From Clostridiales bacterium UBA1389 (lineage in GTDB: Bacteria; Bacillota; Clostridia; Oscillospirales; CAG-382), in contig DBQR01000046.1 in the NCBI GenBank assembly GCA_002305335.1, positions 1-26,281 on the forward strand: DNA of 26,281 bases, written 5' to 3'. This document shows, in pieces, positions 7,739 through 16,646 of this stretch. Under the pieces are notes generated by a model. The model saw nothing but the letters and a program-made list of their open reading frames with translations. It searched no databases and had not been told where the DNA came from. The number at the start of each line of letters is the position of its first letter. Positions within the stretch are counted from its first letter, which is position 1. Made by a program: the position numbers and the translations under genes.

Positions 7739-8735
7739 CGCCATGGGAGGGGACAATTCCCCCTGCTCGATGGTAACCGGCGCTGTGGAAGGCGCAAAGA
7801 AATATGATGTCGACCTTATTTTCACCGGCGACAAAACACAGATAGACCCCATTTTATCAAACCTTGACACAAAGAATTTAAATATAGAGGTGGTTCACAC
7901 CCCCGTCTGGGTGGAAATGACCGACAGCCCTTCGGTGGTTCAGAAGGAAAAGCGGAACTCCTCCGTTGCCCTTGCCTGCGAACTGTTGCGTGACGGTGTC
8001 GGCGACGTGGTTATAAGTTCCGGCAACACCGGCGCTTTGTATATGGCGGCAACCCTTATAGTAAGACGGAATAAGGGGGTACGCCGTTCCGCCTTGGGAG
8101 CGATAATCAACTTTGAAAATCCCTTTATAATAGTGGATTCGGGGGCGAATATCGACGTCACCCCCGAAGTGCTTGTCCAGTTCGCCCAGATGGGTAGTCT
8201 GTACTGCCAGTGCGTCATGGGAATATCCAACCCCCGGGTTGCCCTTCTGAACAACGGCACCGAGGAAACCAAAGGCACCCACCTCTACCGGGAAGCCTAT
8301 TCCAAGCTTAAGGAAGAACTCACAATCAATTTCGTAGGCAACTGCGAGGCACGGGACCTTACCGCCAACTTCTGCGACGTGGTGGTGTGCGACGGCTTTA
8401 CCGGTAATATCGCCCTTAAACTTTTCGAGGGGATGGGGCAGTTCCTTTTGAAGAATCTGAAAAAAATATATAACAAAAACCTTATAACCCGGCTTTCCGG
8501 GGCAATGATAAGGGGTTCCATGCTGGATTTCAGAAAGTCCATCGACCACCGTGAATACGGCGGCGCTCCCTTCTTGGGGCTGTCAAAGCCGGTTATAAAA
8601 AGTCACGGCGCGGCGGAGACAAAAAGTATTATGTCAACCATAAGACAGGCAAGAGACTACCATCAGAGCGGCCTTGCGGAAAAAATCTCCGAGGGGATTT
8701 CCGAAGCGGAGGAAGAAAGGGAGAACGGAAAATGA
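7716..8735 (+). CDS. plsX: Phosphate acyltransferase PlsX
   Basis: PlsX makes acyl-phosphate from acyl-ACP, feeding PlsY at the first step of phosphatidic acid synthesis; it is a peripheral membrane enzyme. Family motifs are VDAMGGDNSP at the N-terminus, SSGNTGALYMAATLIV, and DSGANIDVTPE. I chose GTG at 7716 (339 residues): GAGGA lies five bases upstream and the product starts MKTRIIVDAMGGD. An alternative GTG at 7704 adds four residues. It overlaps the end of topA by 23 nt and shares an ATGA overlap with rnc. The acyl carrier protein gene acpP, often located between plsX and rnc, is missing from this site. Confidence 0.96.
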   Translation: MKTRIIVDAMGGDNSPCSMVTGAVEGAKKYDVDLIFTGDKTQIDPILSNLDTKNLNIEVVHTPVWVEMTDSPSVVQKEKRNSSVALACELLRDGVGDVVISSGNTGALYMAATLIVRRNKGVRRSALGAIINFENPFIIVDSGANIDVTPEVLVQFAQMGSLYCQCVMGISNPRVALLNNGTEETKGTHLYREAYSKLKEELTINFVGNCEARDLTANFCDVVVCDGFTGNIALKLFEGMGQFLLKNLKKIYNKNLITRLSGAMIRGSMLDFRKSIDHREYGGAPFLGLSKPVIKSHGAAETKSIMSTIRQARDYHQSGLAEKISEGISEAEEERENGK

Positions 8736-9463
8736 CCGAATCGGGAAGGGCAAAGGATTTTTCAGGCCTTGAAAAGGCCATCGGATATACCTTTGGCGAC
8801 AAAGAACTGCTTATGAACGCCCTCACCCACGCTTCATACTGCAACGAAAACCGAACCAATGAGGGAACTCTGCCCTCCAACGAACGGCTGGAGTTTTTAG
8901 GGGATTCGGTGCTGTCCCTTATTGTTTCCGACTATATTTACAAAAACTACCGTTCCTTCGACGAAGGGGATCTAACCAAAATCAGGGCGGCGGTGGTGTG
9001 TGAAAACACCCTTGCCATCTTTGCCAGACGCATTGATTTGGGGGACTATATCCTACTGGGAAAGGGTGAGGAAGCCTCCGACGGGCGGAAGCGGAAATCA
9101 ATTCTGTCGGACGCCTTCGAGGCGCTGATTGCGGCGGTTTACCTTGACGGAGGTTTGGAAAAGGCAAGGGAGTTTTTACTCCCCAGAGTCACCGAAGCGG
9201 CTGTGATTTCAATGAAAAAGGGTACCGAAGACTATAAATCCCGCCTTCAGCGGATGGCGCAGGAAACCCCGGAGGAAATTCTCGAATATGTTACCGTAAA
9301 CGAGGAAGGTCCTCCCCACGACAAGCGGTTTACCGTCGAGGCGCGGCTTAATTCCAATGTTTTAGGGGTGGGTATCGGCAGGTCCAAGCGGGAAGCCGAA
9401 CAGCAGGCGGCAAAGAAGGCCCTTGAACTTTTCGGCGAAATAAGCAAAGATGAAAAATCATAA
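8732..9463 (+). CDS. rnc: Ribonuclease III
   Basis: This is the double-strand-specific endoribonuclease for rRNA and mRNA processing. The 243-residue protein has the signature ERLEFLGD (51-58, with metal ligands E54 and D58), the second acidic pair D127/E130 in DAFEALIAAVYLDGG, and a C-terminal double-stranded RNA binding domain (about 165-238) ending in EAEQQAAKKALE. Both catalytic centres are intact and length is standard. The ATG overlaps the plsX stop (ATGA), with AAGGGAG eight bases upstream. Its 3' end overlaps the radical SAM gene by 14 nt. The order rnc-radical SAM-smc-ftsY is common in Clostridia. Confidence 0.97.
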   Translation: MTESGRAKDFSGLEKAIGYTFGDKELLMNALTHASYCNENRTNEGTLPSNERLEFLGDSVLSLIVSDYIYKNYRSFDEGDLTKIRAAVVCENTLAIFARRIDLGDYILLGKGEEASDGRKRKSILSDAFEALIAAVYLDGGLEKAREFLLPRVTEAAVISMKKGTEDYKSRLQRMAQETPEEILEYVTVNEEGPPHDKRFTVEARLNSNVLGVGIGRSKREAEQQAAKKALELFGEISKDEKS

Positions 9464-10454
9464 AAACATAGCGGTTTTTATCCCCCATTTGGGTTGTAAA
9501 CATAACTGCATTTTCTGTTCCCAGACCAAAATTACCGGCGCAAGCGTAATGCCCGACATAAAAAGCGAACTCGAATGCGTGAAACGGACAATAGAAGAGG
9601 GGCTTTCCACCGTCACCGAAGGGGAAACCGAGATTGCCTTTTTCGGGGGCAGCTTTACCGGTATCGACAGAGAATATATGATTTCCCTCCTTGAACTGGC
9701 ATCGGGTTATATAGGGGAAAAAGTAAAGGGAATACGGTGTTCCACCCGTCCTGATTATGTAAACCGGGAGATATGCGATATACTTAAAAATTACGGCGTA
9801 ACCGCCGTTGAGCTGGGGATTCAGTCCACCGACGACAAGGTGCTAATAGCCTCCCGAAGGGGACATGCCGCCGGGGATTCAAAAAGAGCCTGCGAATTAA
9901 TTTCGGAAAACGGCTTTGAACTTGGCGGGCAGATGATGATAGGGCTACCCCTTTCCACTGCCGAAAGCGAAATACAGACCGCAAGGGACATTGTTGCCTT
10001 CGGTGCCAAAACAAGCCGGATTTATCCCGCGGTGGTGTTTGAAAACACCCGCCTTTTCGATATGGCAAAGTCGGGGGAGTATATCCCCCTGACCACCGAT
10101 GATGCCGTCAGCCGCGCAGCCGCCTGCGCGGAAATCTTTATTAAAAACAATGTTTCCATACTCCGCATAGGCCTTCATTCCTCGGAAAATTTAACAAACG
10201 CCCCTTACGGCGCCAACCATCCCGCCATAGGGGAGCTTACCGAAGGGGAAATCTATTACAATCTTATCAGAGAGCAGCTGGAAGGCATAAAAGCCGATAA
10301 CATAACAATCCTGATTCCCCCCGGGGAGCTTTCGAAATGCATAGGACACAGGGGGAAAAACCGGAAAAGGTTCAAAGAACTTTATAATAAAAACATTAAT
10401 TTCCTACAGGACGGAAGTCTTGAAAAATACAGCATAAAAATAATCTCCCCGTAA
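9450..10454 (+). CDS. Elp3-like radical SAM protein
   Basis: This 334-residue radical SAM enzyme has C16-x3-C20-x2-C23 (CKHNCIFC) binding the 4Fe-4S cluster, a Gly-rich FFGGSFTGI segment and GGQMMIGLP, as in the Elp3/YhcC-type radical SAM group. There is no acetyltransferase domain as in true Elp3. The C-terminus carries a basic stretch with GHRG (299-302) followed by KNRKRFKELY, resembling a KH-type GXXG loop and hinting at RNA as substrate. It starts inside the end of rnc with a weak ribosome binding site, so translation is likely coupled. The substrate is unknown, though tRNA modification is a reasonable inference. Confidence 0.88.
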   Translation: MKNHKNIAVFIPHLGCKHNCIFCSQTKITGASVMPDIKSELECVKRTIEEGLSTVTEGETEIAFFGGSFTGIDREYMISLLELASGYIGEKVKGIRCSTRPDYVNREICDILKNYGVTAVELGIQSTDDKVLIASRRGHAAGDSKRACELISENGFELGGQMMIGLPLSTAESEIQTARDIVAFGAKTSRIYPAVVFENTRLFDMAKSGEYIPLTTDDAVSRAAACAEIFIKNNVSILRIGLHSSENLTNAPYGANHPAIGELTEGEIYYNLIREQLEGIKADNITILIPPGELSKCIGHRGKNRKRFKELYNKNINFLQDGSLEKYSIKIISP

Positions 10455-10488
10455 AAGATGTTAAAATCCAGAAAGGAAAACACAGACT

Positions 10489-13400
10489 TTGAAGCTCAAA
10501 GCCATTGAAATGCAGGGGTTTAAATCCTTCCCCGAAAGAACCAAAATCACCTTTGACGGCGGAATCATCGCCATAATCGGCCCCAACGGTTCCGGAAAAA
10601 GCAATATAAGCGACGCCATACGCTGGGTGTTGGGGGAAATGTCGGTCAAGTCCCTGCGGGGAAGCCGTATGGAGGACGTTATCTTCAACGGCACCGAAAA
10701 GAGGCCTGCCGCCAACTTTGCCGCGGTTTCCTTATTTCTCGACACTTCGGAAGAATATACGGCGGCAAAGGCGGAAAACCAGACCGAAAATAAGGAAGAA
10801 GTCCCCGACGTGTTACCCAAAATCCGCTTATCCGACGCCGGGGAATTCGTCATAACCCGCAAATACTACCGTTCCGGGGAAAGCGAATATTACATAAACA
10901 AAAAACAGGTACGCTTAAAGGATGTTTACGAACTGTTTTACGACACCGGCATAGGCCGGGAGGGCTATTCGGTTATCGGTCAGGGGAAAATCGCCGAGGT
11001 GCTGTCGGTCAAGGGGGATGAACGGCGGTCAATCTTCGAGGAAGCCGCCGGCATATCCAAATTCCGCTATAAAAAGACAGAAGCCGAAAGAAAGCTCAAA
11101 GACACCGATTCCAACCTTGAACGGATAAACGACATCCTTTCGGAGGTGGAAAACCGGGTGGAGCCTCTGGCGACAGAAGCGGAAAACGCCAAAAAGTATC
11201 TTGTGCTGGCAAAGGAAAAAAAGGAACTGGAAATAACCATCTGGCTTGAAAAGGCGGACATTTTAAGGGAAAGCCTTGACAGCAGCGAAAGACTCCTTGC
11301 CGCGTCGAAGCTGGAACTTGACCTTGCCTCCGACGAGCTTGCCTCCATCGAAAAAGAAGAGGAGGAGTTCACCAATCAGGGTTATGCCCTTATGCGGCGC
11401 AAATCGGAACTTGAAAACAAATCTTCCGATTTTAAAACACAGATAGCCGAACTGGTAAGGCAGAATTCGGTGTTTGAAAACGATAAATCCCACTTCGAGG
11501 AAAGAATCCAAAGCCTAAAGCGGGAATCGAATCTTGTTTCGGGGCGGATTGCCCTTATCGAAGAACAGCTTTCGGCAAACGAAAAAGAAAAGACCGAAAC
11601 CAATTCGGCTTTGGAAAGCCTGAAGGCCGAATATCAGGACCTTGTTTCAAAGCGGGAGGAAATGCTTTCCCCCTCCAAAACCGCCGCCGAAAGAAGGGAA
11701 GCCGAACAGAATGCCCTGAAGGAAGCTTCACGGCAGCTTTCGGAGGTGCTGTCACAGGCAGTTTCCTGCAAAACCCTTATTTCCGCCTCCGAAAAAAGCG
11801 GGGAAACCTACTTTGAAAGGCTGAATCAAAGTAAAGAAAGATTAAATTCCCTTAAAACCGAAAGGGATTCCCTTGAAGCAAAGGAAAGGGAAATTAACGC
11901 CGAAATTACCGAAATCAAAGGCGAAATAAGCGAAAAACAAAATAAACTTAAAACTATCGGAGAAAAACGGGGGGAATACGAAAACGCCATCTCCGCCCTT
12001 AAGGTAAACGCCGCGGCGGCGGAAGAACAGCGTTCCGCGCTTCTGCGTCTTGAACGGCTGTTCGAGGGCTACTCCGATTCGGTCAAAACCATACTGCGTC
12101 AGGCAAACGACGGCAAAATACTTGTTTCGGGAAAACCCATAGACTTAAGGGGAACCGTGGCGTCCCTCCTTTCCACCGAAGGGGAGTATGTGGTCGCCAT
12201 CGAAACCGCTTTGGGAGCGGCGGTACAGTTTATCGTGGCGGGGTCCGAAACCGACGCAAAGGCAGCCATAAACTACCTTAAGTCCACCGGCGGCGGGCGG
12301 ATAACCCTGCTCCCCCTTGATACGGTAAGGGGAAGACGCAGCGACGTTTCGAAGATAAAGAGCTGCAAAGGCTTTATCGGTATCGCCTCCGATCTGGTAA
12401 GCTGCGACAGCCGATATAAGGCCATAGCCGACGAACTGTTAGGCAGAACGGTTATTGCCGAGGATATTGAAAAAGCCGCCGAAATGGCAAAAAAATGCGG
12501 CTATTCCATAAAAATCGTAACCATCGACGGGCAGATTATAAATGCCGGCGGTTCCTATACCGGCGGCTCCCCCCAGAAAAAGGTGGGGATTTTCACACGG
12601 AATTCCGACATCGAAAAGCTGGATGAGGAAATTTCGCAGATTAACGAAAAGCTGCTGGACTTTTCGGTTAAAAAACGCAACGCCGAAAGGGAATATCAAA
12701 CCTTAACAAGTGAAACTTCCGAATTGAATTCCCGTGTTGAGGAACTTGCTTCCGGCTACGACAGCGTTAAAAACGCCTTTTCCCAGGCCGACGCCATTTA
12801 CGGCGAGGAGGAAGCAAAATACAATGACTTAATTTCCTTCCGTTCCCAGGGGGAAAAGGAAAAGGAAGCACTGACTTCAAGGCTTGCCGAATGCGAAGCC
12901 AAGGCCGAGGAATTGCGCAAAGCCATTTCCGAATCCGAAAAGGCAATAGCTTTCGCCGAGGGGGAAATCAACGCCATAACCCAAAAAGCGGAAGGCATTA
13001 AGGATAAGCTTTCGGAAATTAATCTTAAGCTTGTGGCGCTTAACGCAAAGTATGATTCTGCGGAGGAAAAATGCGGGGAATTAAGTAACCGCCTTGACGG
13101 CGAAAGGGAAAAGCTTTCTGAAATTGCAGGGGAAATTTCCCAGTGCGAAAACACCCTTGCGGCTAACGAAAGCACCTCAAAGGAAAATATAATAAAAATT
13201 CGGGAATCCGAAAAGCAGATTCTTGAATTAAACAAAGAAAAGGAAAGCATAGACAAAAAACTGGACGAACGGGAAAAGTCCCTCCCCGAAAGGCGGACCC
13301 GGCTGAAATTCGCCCAGATAAGACGGGAACAGGCCTTTGAAAGCTATACCCGCCTGGAAAGCACCCAAAAGTCCTCAAGAGAGGAATACGACGATATCAT

Positions 13401-14157
13401 AAACCGCCTTTGGGAGGAATACGAGCTTTCCTACTCGGCGGCGGAGGAATTCCGCCTGCCGGCCGACAAGCGGGATAAAATGCCCTCCCGCCTGAACGCA
13501 ATAAAGGCTAAAATCCGCGCCATGGGTAATATAAACTTAAAGGCGGTGGAGGAATACGAGGAACTGAAAACAAGGCGGGACTTTTTGAAAGCCCAGACCG
13601 ACGACCTCAACCGCACCCGCCGTAAGCTGGATGCCGAAATAAGCCGCCTTGAAAACACCATGGAAAAAACCTTCATAGACACCTTTGAAAACATAAACAA
13701 AACCTTCGGCAGGGTGTTTTCCCAGTTGTTTGAAGGGGGCGTTGCCAAGCTGGAGCTTTCCGAACCCGACAAACCCCTTGAATGCGGTATAGATATTGTT
13801 ATCCGTCCCCCCGGAAAGGCGGTAAGGTCAATCTCCCTGCTGTCCGGCGGCGAACAGGCCTTCGCAGCAATAGCCCTTTACCTTGCCCTGCAGGAGATTA
13901 ATCCCTCCCCCTTCTGCATCTTCGACGAAATCGAAGCCGCCCTTGACGAGGTAAACCAGCTTAAACTTATGGACTACATAAAGGAAAACTGCAGCCATAC
14001 CCAGTTTATCCTTATAACCCACCGCCGTGGAACCATGGAACGGGCTGACACTCTGTATGGAATAACCATGCGGGAAAAGGGGGTTTCGGAATACCTCCGC
14101 CTTGACCTTGACGCCCTCGGGGAAAGGATTAAGGAATACACCGAAAGCGACAAATAA
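10489..14157 (+). CDS. smc: Chromosome segregation ATPase SMC
   Basis: SMC forms the dimeric ring of bacterial condensin with ScpA and ScpB, which are not in this window. The 1222-residue protein has Walker A GPNGSGKS (31-38), long charged coiled coils on both sides of a hinge (about 515-670, containing a Gly-rich GGGR segment), the ABC signature LLSGGEQ (1117-1123) and Walker B with FDEIEAALDE (from 1145). The start is a TTG, with AAAGGA 11 nt upstream; the family N-terminus (MKLKAIEMQGFKSF) confirms it over the later ATG at codon 8. Length is typical. It lies upstream of ftsY, the usual partner order. Confidence 0.97.
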   Translation: MKLKAIEMQGFKSFPERTKITFDGGIIAIIGPNGSGKSNISDAIRWVLGEMSVKSLRGSRMEDVIFNGTEKRPAANFAAVSLFLDTSEEYTAAKAENQTENKEEVPDVLPKIRLSDAGEFVITRKYYRSGESEYYINKKQVRLKDVYELFYDTGIGREGYSVIGQGKIAEVLSVKGDERRSIFEEAAGISKFRYKKTEAERKLKDTDSNLERINDILSEVENRVEPLATEAENAKKYLVLAKEKKELEITIWLEKADILRESLDSSERLLAASKLELDLASDELASIEKEEEEFTNQGYALMRRKSELENKSSDFKTQIAELVRQNSVFENDKSHFEERIQSLKRESNLVSGRIALIEEQLSANEKEKTETNSALESLKAEYQDLVSKREEMLSPSKTAAERREAEQNALKEASRQLSEVLSQAVSCKTLISASEKSGETYFERLNQSKERLNSLKTERDSLEAKEREINAEITEIKGEISEKQNKLKTIGEKRGEYENAISALKVNAAAAEEQRSALLRLERLFEGYSDSVKTILRQANDGKILVSGKPIDLRGTVASLLSTEGEYVVAIETALGAAVQFIVAGSETDAKAAINYLKSTGGGRITLLPLDTVRGRRSDVSKIKSCKGFIGIASDLVSCDSRYKAIADELLGRTVIAEDIEKAAEMAKKCGYSIKIVTIDGQIINAGGSYTGGSPQKKVGIFTRNSDIEKLDEEISQINEKLLDFSVKKRNAEREYQTLTSETSELNSRVEELASGYDSVKNAFSQADAIYGEEEAKYNDLISFRSQGEKEKEALTSRLAECEAKAEELRKAISESEKAIAFAEGEINAITQKAEGIKDKLSEINLKLVALNAKYDSAEEKCGELSNRLDGEREKLSEIAGEISQCENTLAANESTSKENIIKIRESEKQILELNKEKESIDKKLDEREKSLPERRTRLKFAQIRREQAFESYTRLESTQKSSREEYDDIINRLWEEYELSYSAAEEFRLPADKRDKMPSRLNAIKAKIRAMGNINLKAVEEYEELKTRRDFLKAQTDDLNRTRRKLDAEISRLENTMEKTFIDTFENINKTFGRVFSQLFEGGVAKLELSEPDKPLECGIDIVIRPPGKAVRSISLLSGGEQAFAAIALYLALQEINPSPFCIFDEIEAALDEVNQLKLMDYIKENCSHTQFILITHRRGTMERADTLYGITMREKGVSEYLRLDLDALGERIKEYTESDK

Positions 14158-14178
14158 CCGTCAACGAAAGGAATTCAA

Positions 14179-15084
14179 ATGGGATTTTTCGATAAACTCA
14201 AATCGGGTTTAAAAAAGACAAAGGATTTTTTAGTCAAACCGGTAAACGCGCTGTTTTCCTCAGCCGACCGGGTGGACGATGACTTTTACGAGGAACTCTT
14301 CGATTTGCTGGTGGCCTCCGACGTGGGGGTGGAGGTTTCGGAAGAGATAGTGGATAAATTAAGGCAGAGCCTTAAGGAAAAGAAAATAAAGGAAATCCCC
14401 CCGGCAAAAGAAGAATTCAAAAAAATCCTGTATGAAATGATAGGGGAGGACGTCCCCTTAAACATCCGGGACAAAACCGTCATTCTTGTGGTGGGGGTAA
14501 ACGGGGTGGGCAAAACCACCTCCATAGGCAAAATTTCCCTTTTGCTTAAAAATCAGGGAAAAAGGGTTATGCTCTGCGGAGCGGACACCTTCAGGGCGGC
14601 CGCTATCGAACAGCTTAAAGTCTGGGCAGGTTGTTCGGAGGTCCCCATGATAAGCCAGTCCGAGGGAGCGGACCCGGCGGCGGTGGTGTTTGACGCCGTG
14701 GGCGCCGCCAAAAAGCAGAATATAGACGTGCTTATCGTCGATACCGCCGGCAGGCTCCACAATAAAAAGAATTTAATTGACGAACTTTCAAAGATAAACC
14801 GGGTCATTTCAAGGGAATGGCCTGAGGCCGGTCGGGAAACCCTGCTGGTGCTTGACGCCGTTACGGGGCAGAACGGTCTTATTCAGGCACGGGAATTTAC
14901 CAAGGTGGTCAATGTGGACGGAATCGTCTTAACAAAGCTTGACGGCACCGCCAAGGGGGGAATTGTCCTTGCCATCCGCAGAATGTTGGGCATTCCCGTC
15001 AAGCTTATCGGTGTGGGGGAAGGGGTTGACGACCTTCAGCCCTTTTCGGGACACGACTTTATTTCCGCCATGTTTGAGGATTAA
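14179..15084 (+). CDS. ftsY: Signal recognition particle receptor FtsY
   Basis: This GTPase docks SRP-ribosome complexes at the membrane. The 301-residue protein consists of an N domain (about 1-95) and a G domain with P-loop GVNGVGKTT (106-114), DTAGRL and TKLDGTAKGG. It lacks the long acidic A domain of E. coli FtsY, as is usual in Firmicutes; a basic amphipathic N-terminus (MGFFDKLKSGLKK) probably gives membrane contact. AAAGGA sits six bases before the ATG. ffh and ylxM, often found next, are not here; rdgB follows after 3 nt. Confidence 0.97.
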   Translation: MGFFDKLKSGLKKTKDFLVKPVNALFSSADRVDDDFYEELFDLLVASDVGVEVSEEIVDKLRQSLKEKKIKEIPPAKEEFKKILYEMIGEDVPLNIRDKTVILVVGVNGVGKTTSIGKISLLLKNQGKRVMLCGADTFRAAAIEQLKVWAGCSEVPMISQSEGADPAAVVFDAVGAAKKQNIDVLIVDTAGRLHNKKNLIDELSKINRVISREWPEAGRETLLVLDAVTGQNGLIQAREFTKVVNVDGIVLTKLDGTAKGGIVLAIRRMLGIPVKLIGVGEGVDDLQPFSGHDFISAMFED

Positions 15085-15087
15085 AAA

Positions 15088-15690
15088 ATGAAAATCGTCC
15101 TTGCAACCCATAATCAGCATAAAATTCAGGAACTTAAAGCCATTTTCGAAAGACATTACGGCAACAGACACACCTTTGTATCAATGAAAGAAGCCGGCTT
15201 TGAGGGGGAAATCGACGAAAGCGGCAAAACCTTCGAGGAAAACGCTAAAATCAAAGCCGTGACGGTATGCAATAAAACCGGCCTTGTCACCTTTGCCGAC
15301 GATTCGGGGCTGGAAGTGGAAGCATTAAACGGAAGGCCGGGGGTGTATTCCTCCCGCTACGGCGGAGAAAATACGGGCTACGGCGAAAAAATAAAGCTGC
15401 TGCTTTCGGAACTGGAAAATATTCCGGACGAAAAGCGGAAGGCAAAATTCGTTTCGGTGTTCTGCTGCGCCTTCCCCGACGGGAGGGAGTGTATCATCGC
15501 AAGGGGAGAATGTGAGGGAATAATTATACGCAAACCCAGGGGTGAGGGAACTTTCGGTTATGACCCCGTGTTTTATTATCCACCCTTTGGCAGAACCTTC
15601 GCGGAATTGACAATTGAGGAAAAAAATAAAATCAGCCACAGAGGATTGGCTGTCGAAAAATTTATTAAAATGTTATGCCTTGACAAATAA
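15088..15690 (+). CDS. rdgB: XTP/dITP diphosphatase (non-canonical purine NTP pyrophosphatase)
   Basis: It hydrolyses dITP, XTP and related deaminated purine nucleotides to monophosphates, keeping them out of DNA and RNA. The 200-residue protein has the N-terminal ATHNQHK (6-12), FADDSGLEVEALNG with the catalytic Asp pair D71/D72, FGYDPVF and the C-terminal SHRG. Length is normal. The ribosome binding site GAGGA lies in the last codons of ftsY, seven bases before the ATG. It is the last gene before a promoter; the TTGACA of that promoter overlaps its final codons. Confidence 0.96.
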   Translation: MKIVLATHNQHKIQELKAIFERHYGNRHTFVSMKEAGFEGEIDESGKTFEENAKIKAVTVCNKTGLVTFADDSGLEVEALNGRPGVYSSRYGGENTGYGEKIKLLLSELENIPDEKRKAKFVSVFCCAFPDGRECIIARGECEGIIIRKPRGEGTFGYDPVFYYPPFGRTFAELTIEEKNKISHRGLAVEKFIKMLCLDK

Positions 15691-15709
15691 TAAATATATA
15701 TGATATTCT
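15680..15709 (+). promoter_or_regulatory. Extended -10 promoter for the cdaA-cdaR-recJ-rel unit
   Basis: A perfect TTGACA (15680-15685) overlaps the end of rdgB. After an 18-nt spacer comes TATTCT (15704-15709) preceded by TG at the extended -10 position (15701-15702). The start would be near 15716, giving a leader of about 65 nt before the GTG of cdaA. Confidence 0.68.
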
Positions 15710-15722
15710 TATTAAATAAACA

Positions 15723-15769
15723 TAATGCCTATTAGCCGGAATTATACCGCTAATGCTATGTTAGCCGGA
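15723..15769 (+). repeat. Imperfect direct repeat in the cdaA leader
   Basis: TAATGCCTATTAGCCGGA (15723-15740) is repeated as TAATGCTATGTTAGCCGGA (15751-15769). The second copy ends in the cdaA ribosome binding site GGAGGG; the first ends in a truncated GGA. TAGCCGG (15733-15739) can also pair with CCGCTA (15747-15752), with one bulged base. It is too short to be a ydaO-type c-di-AMP riboswitch. Confidence 0.5.
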
Positions 15770-15779
15770 GGGACGACAG

Positions 15780-16646
15780 GTGTTTTTTGATTTTCATTAC
15801 ATCTTAAACCAGTTGGGTTCGGTGGGTATAGCCGATATTTTCGACATACTCATAGTTGCGTTCGTCTTTTACTACCTTTTCAGGTTCGTCCGGGAACGGC
15901 GGGCGGGAAAGCTGGCACTGGGCGTTATTTTGATTTTACTGATGCTTCTTATCAGCAACCTTGCGGAAATGCGGGCAACCCGCTTTATACTTGAAGCGGT
16001 GGTGAACGTGGGCTTAATCGCCCTGCTCATCGTTTTCCAGCCCGAACTCCGCAGTATGCTTGAAAAAATGGGGGGGGAATCCCTTAAGGGCTTCAGGGGA
16101 AAGCTGGACAAATCCACCGCCTCCCAGTACAAGGCCGCCATAAGCGAAATCTGCTATGCCGTTGAAAACCTGTCCAACTCCAGAACCGGCGCATTGATTG
16201 TTTTGGAAGGCTCCACCAAACTGGGGGATGTGGTCAAAACCGGAACCGTTATCGACGCCCAGATGTCATCATTTTTATTGGGAAATATATTCTATGACAA
16301 AGCTCCGTTACACGACGGGGCGGTGGTGATCCGGGGACTTAGGGTCCTTGCCGCCGGTTGCTTTTTGCCCCTTTCCACCAATCCCGACATCGTGCGGGAT
16401 TTAGGAACCCGTCACCGGGCGGGGATAGGCATGTCGGAAAATTCCGACGCCACCGTTATTATTGTAAGCGAGGAAACGGGGATTATAAGCGTCGCCATAG
16501 ACGGGGAATTAAAACGGGGCTTTAACCGGGACGAACTGGAACAGTTCCTGAATACCCTTCTGATTAAGGAAAACGAACACAAAAGCGTAAAGGACAGACT
16601 GTTCGGCAAGCATGACAACGACGGGGAGGAGGGTTTTGATGAATAA
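15780..16646 (+). CDS. cdaA: Diadenylate cyclase CdaA
   Basis: CdaA makes the second messenger c-di-AMP from two ATP and governs potassium, osmotic and cell-wall homeostasis. The 288-residue protein has three N-terminal transmembrane helices (about 16-37, 43-61 and 71-88) and a DAC domain with the DGA motif (179-181) and RHR motif (211-213), both intact. The start is GTG, with GGAGGG seven bases upstream. A run of eight G after six A occurs near codons 97-99. Its 3' end overlaps cdaR by 8 nt, the usual arrangement with its regulator. glmM, the common third member, does not follow. Confidence 0.96.
   Translation: MFFDFHYILNQLGSVGIADIFDILIVAFVFYYLFRFVRERRAGKLALGVILILLMLLISNLAEMRATRFILEAVVNVGLIALLIVFQPELRSMLEKMGGESLKGFRGKLDKSTASQYKAAISEICYAVENLSNSRTGALIVLEGSTKLGDVVKTGTVIDAQMSSFLLGNIFYDKAPLHDGAVVIRGLRVLAAGCFLPLSTNPDIVRDLGTRHRAGIGMSENSDATVIIVSEETGIISVAIDGELKRGFNRDELEQFLNTLLIKENEHKSVKDRLFGKHDNDGEEGFDE

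Noticed and set aside
7878..8549. A 223-codon open frame on the - strand inside plsX
   Set aside because: It mirrors the codon pattern of plsX, whose motifs are clear. No promoter or ribosome binding site is visible on the - strand and the product looks like reverse-frame sequence.
12798..13256. A Ser/Phe-rich 152-codon - strand frame within smc
   Set aside because: Glu/Lys-rich coiled-coil coding gives Ser/Phe/Leu-rich open frames when read in reverse; this is a composition artefact.
15710..15779. Possible c-di-AMP (ydaO-type) riboswitch before cdaA
   Set aside because: The leader is only about 65 nt, far shorter than that riboswitch, and lacks its conserved helices.
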